From positions 1-41,521 of the forward strand of contig JAZNAL010000045.1 in NCBI GenBank assembly GCA_045586505.1: a stretch of DNA of 41,521 nt, given 5' to 3'. The notes beneath the pieces were generated by a model that was given only the letters and a program-made list of their open reading frames with translations, made no database searches and had not been told where the DNA came from. A program made the translations under genes and the position numbers. Of the stretch, positions 32,682 through 39,991 are shown piece after piece. Numbering within the stretch: position 1 is the stretch's first letter; every line of letters starts with the position of its first letter. The DNA is from Flemingiibacterium sp045586505. Its GTDB lineage: Bacteria > Bacillota > Clostridia > Oscillospirales > CAG-272.

Positions 32682-32840
32682 AAGGCTCCTCCGTGGGTTT
32701 ACAAAAATAATGCAGGCAAAATCAGGCAGCGTAACGGCACCGTGCCCTCACATCCATTGCGACCTCGTCGCGGATGGAGTAAAGTTGTACTGATACCGGA
32801 TGTGTCATTTTTGTATTCTGAAAGAATAGTTTGTATTATC

Positions 32841-34103
32841 TTATTTAAAATATTTAGTCACACCGAGAGTTGCGAAATAATCCTCCGGAGTTTCCGCGCG
32901 ACGGATAAGCTCAACGGTTCCGTCCTCCTTTAAAAGAAGCTCGGCGGAACGAAGCTTGCCGTTGTAGTTGTATCCCATCGCGAAGCCGTGTGCGCCTGCC
33001 TCATGGATCGCGAGATAATCTCCGATTTCGATCTTCGGAAGCATACGGTCGATGGCAAACTTGTCGTTGTTCTCGCACAGACCGCCGGTTACATCGTACT
33101 TGTGGTCGCAGGGCTCATTTTCCTTGCCCAGAACAGTGATGTGATGGTAAGAGCCATAGATAGCAGGGCGCATAAGGTTAGCCGCGCACGCGTCACAGCC
33201 GATGTATTCCTTATAAATATGCTTTTCGTGGATTGCCTTGGTGATGAGCATACCGTTGGGAGCCAGCATATATCTGCCAAGCTCAGTGAACAGCGAAACG
33301 TCGCCGAGTCCGGCGGGAACGAGGATCTCGTCATATACACGGTGAACGCCCGCGCCGATTACAGCGATATCCGCCGGCTCGGCATCGGGAAGATAGGGTA
33401 CGCCCACACCGCCCGAAAGGTTGATGAAGCCGATCTCAACGCCTGCCGCTTTCTTGATCTCGACAGCCAGCTTGAACAGCACGCCCGCAAGGGTGGGATA
33501 GTATTCGTTGTTGGTGTTGTTGGAGGAGAGGAAGGCATGAATACCGAAGCGCTTTACGCCCTTCGCCTTGAGGATCTTGTATGCCTCAATGATCTGCTCC
33601 TTGGTCATACCGTATTTAGCCTCACTGGGGCTACCCATGATCTGGGTGCTGATACGGAAGTCTCCGCCGGGATTGTAGCGGCAGCAGATGGTTTCCGGAA
33701 TGTATCCAATGGTCTTCTCAAGGAAGTCGATGTGGGTAAAATCATCGAGGTTGATGATCGCGCCAAGCTCTGCCGCCTTTTTGAAGTCCTCGGCGGGAGT
33801 GGCATTGGACGAGAACATAATATCATCGCCCGCAAACCCTACTTTTTCGCTCATAATAAGCTCGGTGAGAGATGAACAGTCAACTCCGCAGTTCTCCTCG
33901 CCTAAAATATCGAGAAGCACGGGGTTGGGGGTCGCCTTAACGGCAAAGTATTCCTTGAAGCCCTTGTTCCAGGAGAAAGCGGCATTCAGCGCGCGCGCAC
34001 GCTCGCGGATTCCCTTCTCGTTGTAGATGTGGAAAGGTGTGGGATAGTCTTTTACGATTTTTTCGATCTGTTCTTTTGTTACAAACGGTGTTTTCAACGT
34101 CAT
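32841..34103 (-). CDS. lysA: Diaminopimelate decarboxylase
   Basis: The 420-aa product is a fold-type III PLP enzyme. The PLP lysine is in Y-F-A-V-K56-A-T-P-N-P; H-A-F-L-S-S-N is near 195; G-G-V-G-V-P-Y (glycine loop) is near 236; E-L-G-R-Y is near 277; and C-D-A-C-A-A-N with the substrate Cys is near 310. The start ATG at 34103 has AGGAGCG just upstream and a consensus promoter. It removes CO2 from meso-diaminopimelate to give lysine. The H-A-F-L-S-S-N motif differs from the usual H-I-G-S, placing it in a divergent branch seen in Clostridia. Confidence 0.9.
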   Translation of the reverse strand: MTLKTPFVTKEQIEKIVKDYPTPFHIYNEKGIRERARALNAAFSWNKGFKEYFAVKATPNPVLLDILGEENCGVDCSSLTELIMSEKVGFAGDDIMFSSNATPAEDFKKAAELGAIINLDDFTHIDFLEKTIGYIPETICCRYNPGGDFRISTQIMGSPSEAKYGMTKEQIIEAYKILKAKGVKRFGIHAFLSSNNTNNEYYPTLAGVLFKLAVEIKKAAGVEIGFINLSGGVGVPYLPDAEPADIAVIGAGVHRVYDEILVPAGLGDVSLFTELGRYMLAPNGMLITKAIHEKHIYKEYIGCDACAANLMRPAIYGSYHHITVLGKENEPCDHKYDVTGGLCENNDKFAIDRMLPKIEIGDYLAIHEAGAHGFAMGYNYNGKLRSAELLLKEDGTVELIRRAETPEDYFATLGVTKYFK

Positions 34104-34136
34104 GTCGCTCCTATGTTAAATTTTATTCCAAGGATA

Positions 34137-34165
34137 ATTATAGCACACAAGCGGCGTTATGTCAA
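34137..34165 (-). promoter_or_regulatory. Promoter of lysA
   Basis: On the minus strand TTGACA (34165-34160), 17-bp spacer, TATAAT (34142-34137). Confidence 0.8.
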
Positions 34166-34218
34166 ATAAAATTTTTAAATTATTCTGCAAATAAAGTTTT
34201 TAAATTGTTATACCTAGA

Positions 34219-34247
34219 TTGACAAAAAGAACAATATGTGGTAAAAT
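34219..34247 (+). promoter_or_regulatory. Promoter of the secreted C39-like gene
   Basis: TTGACA (34219-34224), 17-bp spacer, TAAAAT (34242-34247). It is divergent from the lysA promoter; the two promoters account for most of this 216-bp gap. Confidence 0.75.
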
Positions 34248-34319
34248 ATATATGCAAAGCGTTTAATTTACTGTAAAAGCACTTGCATTATTATTTTGAA
34301 TAAAAGGAAGGTAACTACT

Positions 34320-35234
34320 ATGAGAAAAAGATTGTTGCATGTAACATCTGTTGCAATATGCGCTATGATGTTGTGTTCATCTGTGCTTACAGCGGATAGT
34401 GATGGCTTCGATGCAAATAACCATAGGTATTTTACCAATCAAGGTACGCCAAATTTTGAAACAGATAATCTTACTCTCCTTACAAATACTGTAGGGGATA
34501 CTACATACAATTGGTATAACAGAGTGGTTTATGGCGGATGTATGGTAACGTGCTGTGCTATGATATTGGATAATCTTGGGGCTACAACTACAGAAGCTGT
34601 ATTTGATGTTCGCGATGGAGATTGCGTCGTGCGCGATGCAGATCCTGTTACTGTAATGTATGCCAACACGAATTTTGCCACCATTACATCAAATGGCACA
34701 AATTTTATATCATCGTACAATGGAGATCCTGTATATATATATTCGTCTCGAATTGCTAATAATTTTGATAAGGAATGCCATGTGGTCGATTTGTCTGGTT
34801 GCTCAAATGCAGAAAAACTCTATAATATTACTTATTATAGAAATTTGAATCCGGAAGGTGTAATAGCATATTTCTTCAGAACTGAGTATAATCAAACACT
34901 TGGAAAGTATGAGAACCATTCACATGGCGTCGTAGTTATGGAGTCATCGGCAAGTCTCGATTATGGCAGAAGTTTTACCGGTCCTATCGTCGGTGATCGG
35001 ATATGTACCGAAGCAGATGTGATTGCGCCTACAGAGGTTCCTGTGTCCGAAATTAATAGCAGAGCTACTGGATTTAATAGCGAAAGCACAATATATGCAC
35101 AGCATCTCACAGTGTGTGATACTGTTAATTATAACTCTTACCCAGGTGATTATGTTAATATGTGCGATGCTTATATTGGGGTTGCTTCCGATTTCCAGTT
35201 CGAACACATAACAAAGATATACTACTTTGATTAA
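34320..35234 (+). CDS. Secreted papain/C39-like protein, 304 aa
   Basis: ATG at 34320 follows AAAAGGAAGG. Residues 1-25 are a signal peptide (M-R-K-R-L then a hydrophobic core, cleavage after L-T-A). Residues 71-88 read Y-G-G-C74-M-V-T-C-C-A-M-I-L-D-N-L-G, like the nucleophile helix of Peptidase_C39_2 proteins, and H-S-H-G-V-V-V-M near 207 would supply the His. An Asp/Asn follows in later strands. It is likely an exported cysteine peptidase-like or adhesin domain protein. It is AT-rich and Cys-containing compared with its neighbours. No closer family is recognised. Confidence 0.65.
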   Translation: MRKRLLHVTSVAICAMMLCSSVLTADSDGFDANNHRYFTNQGTPNFETDNLTLLTNTVGDTTYNWYNRVVYGGCMVTCCAMILDNLGATTTEAVFDVRDGDCVVRDADPVTVMYANTNFATITSNGTNFISSYNGDPVYIYSSRIANNFDKECHVVDLSGCSNAEKLYNITYYRNLNPEGVIAYFFRTEYNQTLGKYENHSHGVVVMESSASLDYGRSFTGPIVGDRICTEADVIAPTEVPVSEINSRATGFNSESTIYAQHLTVCDTVNYNSYPGDYVNMCDAYIGVASDFQFEHITKIYYFD

Positions 35235-35245
35235 GAGAGTCCTGT

Positions 35246-35830
35246 ATGCAGAAAAAACAAATTTTAATTATATTTACGGTTATCAATTTTTTGCTGCTTT
35301 GCATAATGATAATTACATGTATATTTACATTTCGCTTCAAGAAGTCCATATCCGAAAGCATTGATTCCGCTTCCGAGAATAACTATGTGCCTTACGCTGT
35401 AGCCAACGGCGATGAGCATGCGTTCTGTACGACCAGCACTGTATTGGAGGAGTACCACTCGCCGGGCGGAGATGTGGTCATTAATAATAATATTTCAGCA
35501 ATAGGTGCAAGTGCTTTTAATGGTGTCCGGCTGGGGGCGATTGATACAATAATCACATCGGTGTATATTCCCGATACGGTTACATGGATAGGACGGTACG
35601 CCTTTTTTGCTACTACGGCTCAAACTATCCGACTATCCGGTGAGCTGCTTTATATCGGGGAGGGGGCATTCGCCGAAAGTACAGCTCTTGAAAAGGTGTA
35701 CTTTGAGGTTGTGCCAAGACACGACATAATTATCGATGAATCTGCGTTTTATGGCTGTCCGAATGTTGAGCTTGTGAATTTCCCGGATGATATTTCGCTT
35801 GATGAAAACGGATATATCGTGCGCAAGTGA
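35246..35830 (+). CDS. Membrane-anchored BspA-type leucine-rich repeat protein, 194 aa
   Basis: One N-terminal membrane helix (about 6-30) is followed by a short linker and three leucine-rich LRR_5 units: I-S-A-I-G-A-S-A-F, V-T-W-I-G-R-Y-A-F-F and L-L-Y-I-G-E-G-A-F-A, each with the I-G-x-x-A-F signature, and a final E-S-A-F-Y-G-C-P-N. The protein should face outside. It begins 11 bp after the C39-like gene, so they share a transcript. Such repeats mediate protein contacts on the cell surface. Confidence 0.7.
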   Translation: MQKKQILIIFTVINFLLLCIMIITCIFTFRFKKSISESIDSASENNYVPYAVANGDEHAFCTTSTVLEEYHSPGGDVVINNNISAIGASAFNGVRLGAIDTIITSVYIPDTVTWIGRYAFFATTAQTIRLSGELLYIGEGAFAESTALEKVYFEVVPRHDIIIDESAFYGCPNVELVNFPDDISLDENGYIVRK

Positions 35831-35866
35831 CGTGTTTTGAAACGCAGAAAAATATTCCCAAACCCC

Positions 35867-35895
35867 TTGACATCGGTGGGAAAGTGTGATATAAT
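35867..35895 (+). promoter_or_regulatory. Consensus promoter of the rpsF operon
   Basis: TTGACA (35867-35872), exact 17-bp spacer, TATAAT (35890-35895). Confidence 0.85.
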
Positions 35896-35945
35896 ACATA
35901 CTTGGTATGGGATATTTGTGCCATGTCATAAATATTCTCTCCTTA

Positions 35946-35983
35946 CCGGACACAAATTTTTTGAGGTGTTCGGTCTAATGTCC
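35946..35983 (+). promoter_or_regulatory. Candidate S6:S18 autoregulatory leader of rpsF
   Basis: CCGGACAC (35946-35953) pairs with GTGTTCGG (35966-35973) a short way before the AGGAGG site. The 5' CCG and an alternative GGACA/TGTCC pairing resemble the known rpsF leader that binds the S6:S18 complex. I cannot confirm the exact bulge. Confidence 0.4.
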
Positions 35984-36002
35984 ATGAGGAGGTGTAACAA
36001 CA

Positions 36003-36359
36003 ATGGATAAGATTTCATCCTACGAAACTCTGTTTATCGTTGATGTACAGCAGGGTGAGGAGGGCGTTAAGGCTCTGGTTGACAAGTTCACCGGTCTTAT
36101 CGCGGCTAACGGTACCATCGAGTCTGTTGATGAGTGGGGCAAGCGCAAGCTCGCATATCCTATCAACGATCTCACCGAAGGCTACTATACTCTTGTAAAC
36201 TTCAAGAGTGCTCCTTCATTCATCACAGAGCTCGAGCGTGTATTCGGTATCACCGACGGCATCATGCGTTCTATCGTTATCAAGCATGACGAGAAGAAGA
36301 TGGCAAAGGCTGTCGCTGCTCCCGTCGCTGAAGAAGCTCCCGCTGCAGACGCTGAATAA
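36003..36359 (+). CDS. rpsF: 30S ribosomal protein S6
   Basis: ATG at 36003 follows AGGAGGTG. The 118-aa product has Y-E-T-L-F-I-V-D near the start, W-G-K-R-K-L-A-Y-P-I-N-D (about 43-54), G-Y-Y-T-L-V-N-F and the helix ending R-S-I-V-I-K-H-D-E. The Ala/Glu-rich tail is common. It binds 16S rRNA with S18, encoded two genes downstream in the conserved rpsF-ssb-rpsR operon. Confidence 0.97.
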   Translation: MDKISSYETLFIVDVQQGEEGVKALVDKFTGLIAANGTIESVDEWGKRKLAYPINDLTEGYYTLVNFKSAPSFITELERVFGITDGIMRSIVIKHDEKKMAKAVAAPVAEEAPAADAE

Positions 36360-36388
36360 TTCGGATAACGGAACGGAGGATACAGACA

Positions 36389-36895
36389 ATGGCAAACTTT
36401 AACTTCAATAAAGTTATACTCGGCGGTCGCTTAACCGCAACGCCCGAACTCAGACAGACTCCCAGCGGAGTTATGGTGACCAGCTTTACTGTAGCTGTAA
36501 ACCGCCGCTTCGCATCAAAAACGGAGGACGGTCAGGCAGGTCAGACCCAGGCAGATTTCATCCGTGTAACGGCATGGCGTCAGCAGGCTGAGTTTGTTTC
36601 AAGATACTTCCAGAAGGGTTCGTCTATTTGCGTTGTCGGCTCCATCCAGACTCGCTCCTGGAACGATCAGCAGGGCAACAAGCAGTATTCTACTGAGGTT
36701 GTGGCTGACGAAATCAACTTTGTTGATTCCAGAAGTGAGAATTCGAGCTACCAGCAGAATGCAGGCTCCGCTTATATGCCTTCCGCATACAGTGAGCCGC
36801 AGTACTCAACACCAGCCGGACAGGCTCCGGCTTCCCAGGGCGGCGCAGCACCCCAGTTCGAAACACTCGAGGGTGACGACGAGCTGCCGTTCTAA
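36389..36895 (+). CDS. ssb: Single-stranded DNA-binding protein
   Basis: The 168-aa product starts with F-N-K-V-I-L-G-G-R-L-T-A-T-P-E-L and continues through the SSB OB-fold (to about residue 110, with S-R-Y-F-Q-K-G and V-G-S-I-Q-T-R-S-W). A Gln/Ser/Pro-rich linker follows, and the acidic tip D-D-E-L-P-F that contacts replication and repair partners. It is 29 bp after rpsF and has its own site, GGAGG. Position between S6 and S18 genes is the standard order in Bacillota. Confidence 0.97.
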   Translation: MANFNFNKVILGGRLTATPELRQTPSGVMVTSFTVAVNRRFASKTEDGQAGQTQADFIRVTAWRQQAEFVSRYFQKGSSICVVGSIQTRSWNDQQGNKQYSTEVVADEINFVDSRSENSSYQQNAGSAYMPSAYSEPQYSTPAGQAPASQGGAAPQFETLEGDDELPF

Positions 36896-36923
36896 TCAAA
36901 AATAAACAAGGAGGTTTCACAAA

Positions 36924-37187
36924 ATGGATAGAGAGAGAACCGAAAGAGACGCTTCTAAGCCTTTCCGTGCAGGTATGCGCAGAAGGAAGAAAGTCTGCCA
37001 GTTCTGCGCAGATAAGATCGAAGAGATCGATTACAAGGATGTTGCAAGACTTCGCAAGTATATCAGCGAGCGTGCAAAGATTCTTCCCAGAAGAATTTCC
37101 GGTACCTGCGCAAAGCATCAGCGTCAGCTGACCATCGCTATTAAGCGTTCGCGCCACGTTGCGCTTCTGCCTTATATCAGCGACTAA
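36924..37187 (+). CDS. rpsR: 30S ribosomal protein S18
   Basis: The 87-aa product contains K-V-C-Q-F-C-A-D-K-I, Y-K-D-V-A-R-L-R-K-Y-I-S and I-L-P-R-R-I-S-G-T-C-A-K-H-Q-R-Q-L. The cysteines (C-x-x-C and C-x-x-H) indicate the zinc-binding form of S18. It follows an AAGGAGGT site and ends the operon, with a terminator 11 bp later. Confidence 0.97.
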   Translation: MDRERTERDASKPFRAGMRRRKKVCQFCADKIEEIDYKDVARLRKYISERAKILPRRISGTCAKHQRQLTIAIKRSRHVALLPYISD

Positions 37188-37197
37188 GTTAAAAAGC

Positions 37198-37230
37198 GAA
37201 CGACACCCGCACGGGTGTCGTTCTTTTTAT
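37198..37230 (+). terminator. Terminator of the rpsF-ssb-rpsR operon
   Basis: GAACGACACCC pairs with GGGTGTCGTTC around GCAC, followed by TTTTTATT. Confidence 0.85.
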
Positions 37231-37307
37231 TCTAACTGAATTTTGTTGCGTCTCACTTGCTGTATCTATTATAGCACGGAATTATTCTGCCTGCAGCCGC
37301 CAAAAAT

Positions 37308-37883
37308 TCACCGAAGAAACAACATCACAAATAAATACATACAAAACAGCATCAGCGAGAGATTCCCGCCACAGATGAGCAGTATATACACCGCCGCAAG
37401 CCATAGGAGGATCAGCGTCACAAACGACACCGCGTCAAGGATTGCGGTAGTGTGCGTCGGGGTAAGCTGTAAAAGGGCGGCTTCGAGTATACATCCACCG
37501 TCAAGGGAGCGGATAGGCAATAGATTCAGTACCGCCAGCGACAGCGAGCAGGCTGCAAAAAATTCCGCCTCAAAGCTTCTGTGCGGCAGGAGCAGTATCA
37601 CTGCCGCCGACAGAAGGTTCACCGCTGCTCCTGCCCCATAGACGGCAATTGTCCCCCCCGTTCGTGTACCAAGCGGCGTCGTACGTATCTCGGCGCCGAA
37701 GAGTGTCAGCTCGATCTCCCGCACCGGCGCTCCGAGTGCGAGCATGACGACGAGGTGTCCAAGCTCATGGCACAGCGCCGCCAAAAGCGGCAAAATTGCC
37801 AGGACGCTCCCGTCAAGCAAGATCAGCAAGCCCACAAAAATTACCGTGATCGGACGGACAATAAAACGCGGGAGCTTTTTCAC
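37308..37883 (-). CDS. M50 intramembrane metalloprotease (SpoIVFB-like)
   Basis: The 191-aa product is almost all membrane segments. H-E-L-G-H near 39-43 is the zinc motif in the second helix, and N-L-L-P-I-R-S-L-D-G-G near 112-122 supplies the third ligand, the standard pair of site-2 proteases. The size and lack of PDZ or CBS domains fit the SpoIVFB group, which cleaves pro-sigma-K in the mother cell during sporulation. Its start overlaps the upstream 95-aa gene by 4 bp. Sporulation role is inference. Confidence 0.85.
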   Translation of the reverse strand: MKKLPRFIVRPITVIFVGLLILLDGSVLAILPLLAALCHELGHLVVMLALGAPVREIELTLFGAEIRTTPLGTRTGGTIAVYGAGAAVNLLSAAVILLLPHRSFEAEFFAACSLSLAVLNLLPIRSLDGGCILEAALLQLTPTHTTAILDAVSFVTLILLWLAAVYILLICGGNLSLMLFCMYLFVMLFLR

Positions 37884-38167
37884 TGCGGCGGTATGACAAT
37901 AGGCGGCAGCAGCTCGTATGTACGTATTGGTTCCGATGGCTCGGCGGCGACAGGGATGCTGTCATCGGCAAACAAATTCGCCGCGGCAACGTCACTGACC
38001 GCGGAAGCCTTAACCGCATCATACCGCACAAGCTCGGACAGCGATACCGCAATCTCACCGCTCCTTGCCGTGTGCAGGTTGTACGCAAGGCAGGCGCCGG
38101 ACACTGTAAATAGCGTCACCGCAAGCATAAACGTGTCAAATCGGCGACTTTTTGGAAATTTTAACAT
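37880..38167 (-). CDS. Small single-pass membrane protein coupled to the M50 protease
   Basis: The 95-aa product has a basic start (M-L-K-F-P-K-S-R-R), one membrane helix (about 13-30) and an extracytoplasmic tail with many Ala, Ser and acidic residues ending P-P-I-V-I-P-P-Q. It overlaps the M50 gene by 4 bp (ATGA), so the two are translated together. Position suggests a regulator or partner of the protease, as SpoIVFA is for SpoIVFB, but I see no sequence link to SpoIVFA. Confidence 0.6.
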   Translation of the reverse strand: MLKFPKSRRFDTFMLAVTLFTVSGACLAYNLHTARSGEIAVSLSELVRYDAVKASAVSDVAAANLFADDSIPVAAEPSEPIRTYELLPPIVIPPQ

Positions 38168-38272
38168 AGCAATGCTCCTTTTCTCGGTATTCGATATAAA
38201 TATATTGTCGAAGCCGCCGCCTTATGTTTATGTAGCCGGGCAATATGAAAAGTGTCCCTGCAATACAACCGC

Positions 38273-38310
38273 AAAAACAGCCCCGCGAGAAAGCCGCGAG
38301 GCTGTTTTGT
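38273..38310 (-). terminator. Terminator of the 87-aa membrane protein gene
   Basis: On the minus strand AAAACAGCC pairs with GGCTGTTTTT, with an inner CGCG/CGCG pairing, ending in a T-run. Confidence 0.7.
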
Positions 38311-38321
38311 GTTTTTTCGGA

Positions 38322-38585
38322 TTATTTGAGGACCTTTGAAAAAACAAGAATCAGTATAACGATACCTGCAACAACATAGAGTTCAACAAGCGAACCTACT
38401 AAGCCCAGTGCCCAGCCGATCAGCGCACCGACCACAGGGATCCAGCCGGTGATCAATGTAGCAAGCCAGATAAGCGCGCCAACCACGATAGCCGCAACAG
38501 CGTAAAGGATGATTCCTACAACGAGGTTAGCCGCTGTATCGGAATACTTAAACGAGAGCGGGAAAAACTTTTTTAAAGTATCCAT
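38322..38585 (-). CDS. Small hydrophobic membrane protein, 87 aa
   Basis: ATG at 38585 has AAAGGAGA upstream on the minus strand. The product has two or three membrane helices (about 18-45, 48-68 and 70-86), rich in Gly, Val and Ile, with a short charged N-terminus. Similar small proteins occur in Clostridia without known function. It has its own promoter and a palindrome overlapping the transcription start, so its expression is probably controlled. Confidence 0.75.
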   Translation of the reverse strand: MDTLKKFFPLSFKYSDTAANLVVGIILYAVAAIVVGALIWLATLITGWIPVVGALIGWALGLVGSLVELYVVAGIVILILVFSKVLK

Positions 38586-38612
38586 GATGTATCTCCTTTG
38601 ATTGATTTGATA

Positions 38613-38626
38613 TGTAACACGTTACA
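38613..38626. promoter_or_regulatory. Operator-like palindrome TGTAAC-N2-GTTACA
   Basis: The two 6-bp arms are perfectly complementary. The site lies 6 bp downstream of the -10 box of the 87-aa membrane protein promoter, i.e. over the transcription start, a position suited to repressor binding. Confidence 0.45.
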
Positions 38627-38631
38627 CTGTT

Positions 38632-38661
38632 ATTATATCACGCAGACGCAAAAATTGTCAA
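38632..38661 (-). promoter_or_regulatory. Promoter of the 87-aa membrane protein gene
   Basis: On the minus strand TTGACA (38661-38656), 18-bp spacer, TATAAT (38637-38632). Confidence 0.75.
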
Positions 38662-38682
38662 CACTTTTGTCGAAAAAGCCAT

Positions 38683-38715
38683 AAAAAATACGGGACGCCG
38701 TAAACGGCATCCCGT
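38683..38715 (-). terminator. Terminator of the minus-strand gap gene
   Basis: ACGGGACGCCG and CGGCATCCCGT pair (one mismatch) around TAAA, with a T-run on the minus strand. Confidence 0.7.
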
Positions 38716-38740
38716 GCGATATTTATAGTGATATGAGAAC

Positions 38741-39334
38741 TTACGCGAGCTCAGCAAAGTACTTGATGGTGCGAACCATCTGGCTGGTGTAGGAGTTCTC
38801 GTTGTCGTACCAAGAAACGACCTGTACCTGATAGGTGTCGTCGTCGATCTTAGCAACCATGGTCTGGGTAGCATCGAACAGAGAACCGTAACGCATACCG
38901 ATAACGTCAGAGGATACGATCTCGTCGGTGTTGTAGCCGAAGGACTCGGTAGCAGCAGCCTTCATTGCAGCGTTGATGCTGTCCTTGGTTATGTCCTTAC
39001 CTTTGACAACTGCGATAAGGATAGTGGTGGAACCGGTGCAGGTGGGAACACGCTGAGCAGCACCGATGAGCTTGCCGTTGAGCTCGGGGATTACAAGACC
39101 GATAGCCTTAGCAGCGCCGGTGGAGTTGGGAACGATGTTCTGTGCGCCAGCTCTTGCACGGCGGAGGTCACCCTTTCTGTGGGGACCGTCGAGGATCATC
39201 TGGTCGCCGGTGTAAGCGTGAACGGTGGTCATGATACCGCTCTGGATAGCTGCGTAGTTGTTAAGAGCCTGAGCCATGGGAGCGAGGCAGTTGGTGGTGC
39301 AGGAAGCTGCGGAGATGATGGTATCCTCAGCGCT
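38741..39334 (-). CDS. gap: Glyceraldehyde-3-phosphate dehydrogenase, C-terminal part (first copy)
   Basis: The true coding part is 197 residues, from S-A-E-D-T to the stop. It has the catalytic S-A-A-S-C-T-T-N-C-L, T-V-H-A-Y-T-G-D-Q, D-G-P-H-R-K-G-D-L-R-R-A-R, G-K-L-I-G-A-A-Q-R-V-P and W-Y-D-N-E-N-S-Y. The N-terminal NAD-binding domain (about 140 residues) is missing because the sequence turns at the AGCGCT palindrome; the frame that appears to continue past 39334 is merely the antisense of the other gap copy. The intact gene encodes the glycolytic NAD-dependent dehydrogenase. Confidence 0.9.
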   Translation of the reverse strand, partial: SAEDTIISAASCTTNCLAPMAQALNNYAAIQSGIMTTVHAYTGDQMILDGPHRKGDLRRARAGAQNIVPNSTGAAKAIGLVIPELNGKLIGAAQRVPTCTGSTTILIAVVKGKDITKDSINAAMKAAATESFGYNTDEIVSSDVIGMRYGSLFDATQTMVAKIDDDTYQVQVVSWYDNENSYTSQMVRTIKYFAELA

Positions 39335-39375
39335 AATGACAACATCATCTCCGCTGCTTCCTGCACCACCAACTG
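39288..39375. repeat. 33-bp inverted repeat at a head-to-head gap-gap junction
   Basis: Arms at 39288-39320 and 39343-39375 are reverse complements with a single mismatch; both encode the I-I-S-A-A-S-C-T-T-N-C region of GAPDH. The exact turning point is AGCGCT (39329-39334), which is its own reverse complement and encodes Ser-Ala in both copies. Confidence 0.95.
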
Positions 39376-39922
39376 TCTTGCTCCTATGGCAAAGGCACTT
39401 AACGATTACGCTCCCATCGCTTCCGGTATCATGACCACCGTTCACGCTTATACCGGCGACCAGATGATTCTTGACGGTCCTCACAGAAAGGGCGACCTCA
39501 GAAGAGCAAGAGCAGCTGCTGTTAACATCGTTCCCAACTCAACAGGCGCTGCAAAGGCTATCGGCCTTGTTATTCCCGAACTCAACGGCAAGCTTATCGG
39601 CTCCGCACAGAGAGTTCCCGTTCCCACCGGCTCAACAACTATCCTTGTTGCAGTTGTTAAGGGTGCAGATGTTACCAAGGAAGGCATCAATGCTGCTATG
39701 AAGGCTGCTTCCTCTGCTTCCTTCGGTTACACAGAAGAAGAACTCGTTTCCAGCGACATCGTTGGTATCACATACGGTTCACTCTTCGATGCAACTCAGA
39801 CAATGGTTACAAAGATTGCTGATGACCTCTATCAGGTTCAGGTTGTTTCATGGTATGACAATGAAAACAGCTACACAAGCCAGATGGTTCGCACAATCAA
39901 GTACTTTGCAGAACTTGCATAA
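39329..39922 (+). CDS. gap: Glyceraldehyde-3-phosphate dehydrogenase, C-terminal part (second copy)
   Basis: Also exactly 197 residues plus stop, beginning S-A-N-D-N-I-I-S-A-A-S-C. It differs from the first copy in both codons and residues (for example R-V-P-V-P-T-G instead of R-V-P-T-C-T-G; S-S-A-S-F-G-Y-T-E-E instead of T-E-S-F-G-Y-N-T-D), so it is a homologue from another genome rather than a simple duplicate. The N-terminal domain is missing at the identical point. A terminator follows at 39944. Confidence 0.9.
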   Translation, partial: SANDNIISAASCTTNCLAPMAKALNDYAPIASGIMTTVHAYTGDQMILDGPHRKGDLRRARAAAVNIVPNSTGAAKAIGLVIPELNGKLIGSAQRVPVPTGSTTILVAVVKGADVTKEGINAAMKAASSASFGYTEEELVSSDIVGITYGSLFDATQTMVTKIADDLYQVQVVSWYDNENSYTSQMVRTIKYFAELA

Positions 39923-39943
39923 TTGTATCTGATTTAAATTTAG

Positions 39944-39971
39944 AAAAGGGTCGGTTAATCCGGCCCTTTTT
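39944..39971 (+). terminator. Terminator of the plus-strand gap gene
   Basis: AAAAGGGTCGG pairs with CCGGCCCTTTTT around TTAAT (one G-U). Confidence 0.75.
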
Positions 39972-39991
39972 GAATAATATGAGGTTTTATT

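Noticed and set aside
39179..39328. N-terminal extension of the plus-strand gap frame before 39,329
   Set aside because: It is only the antisense translation of the other gap copy; homology to GAPDH begins at the AGCGCT turning point.
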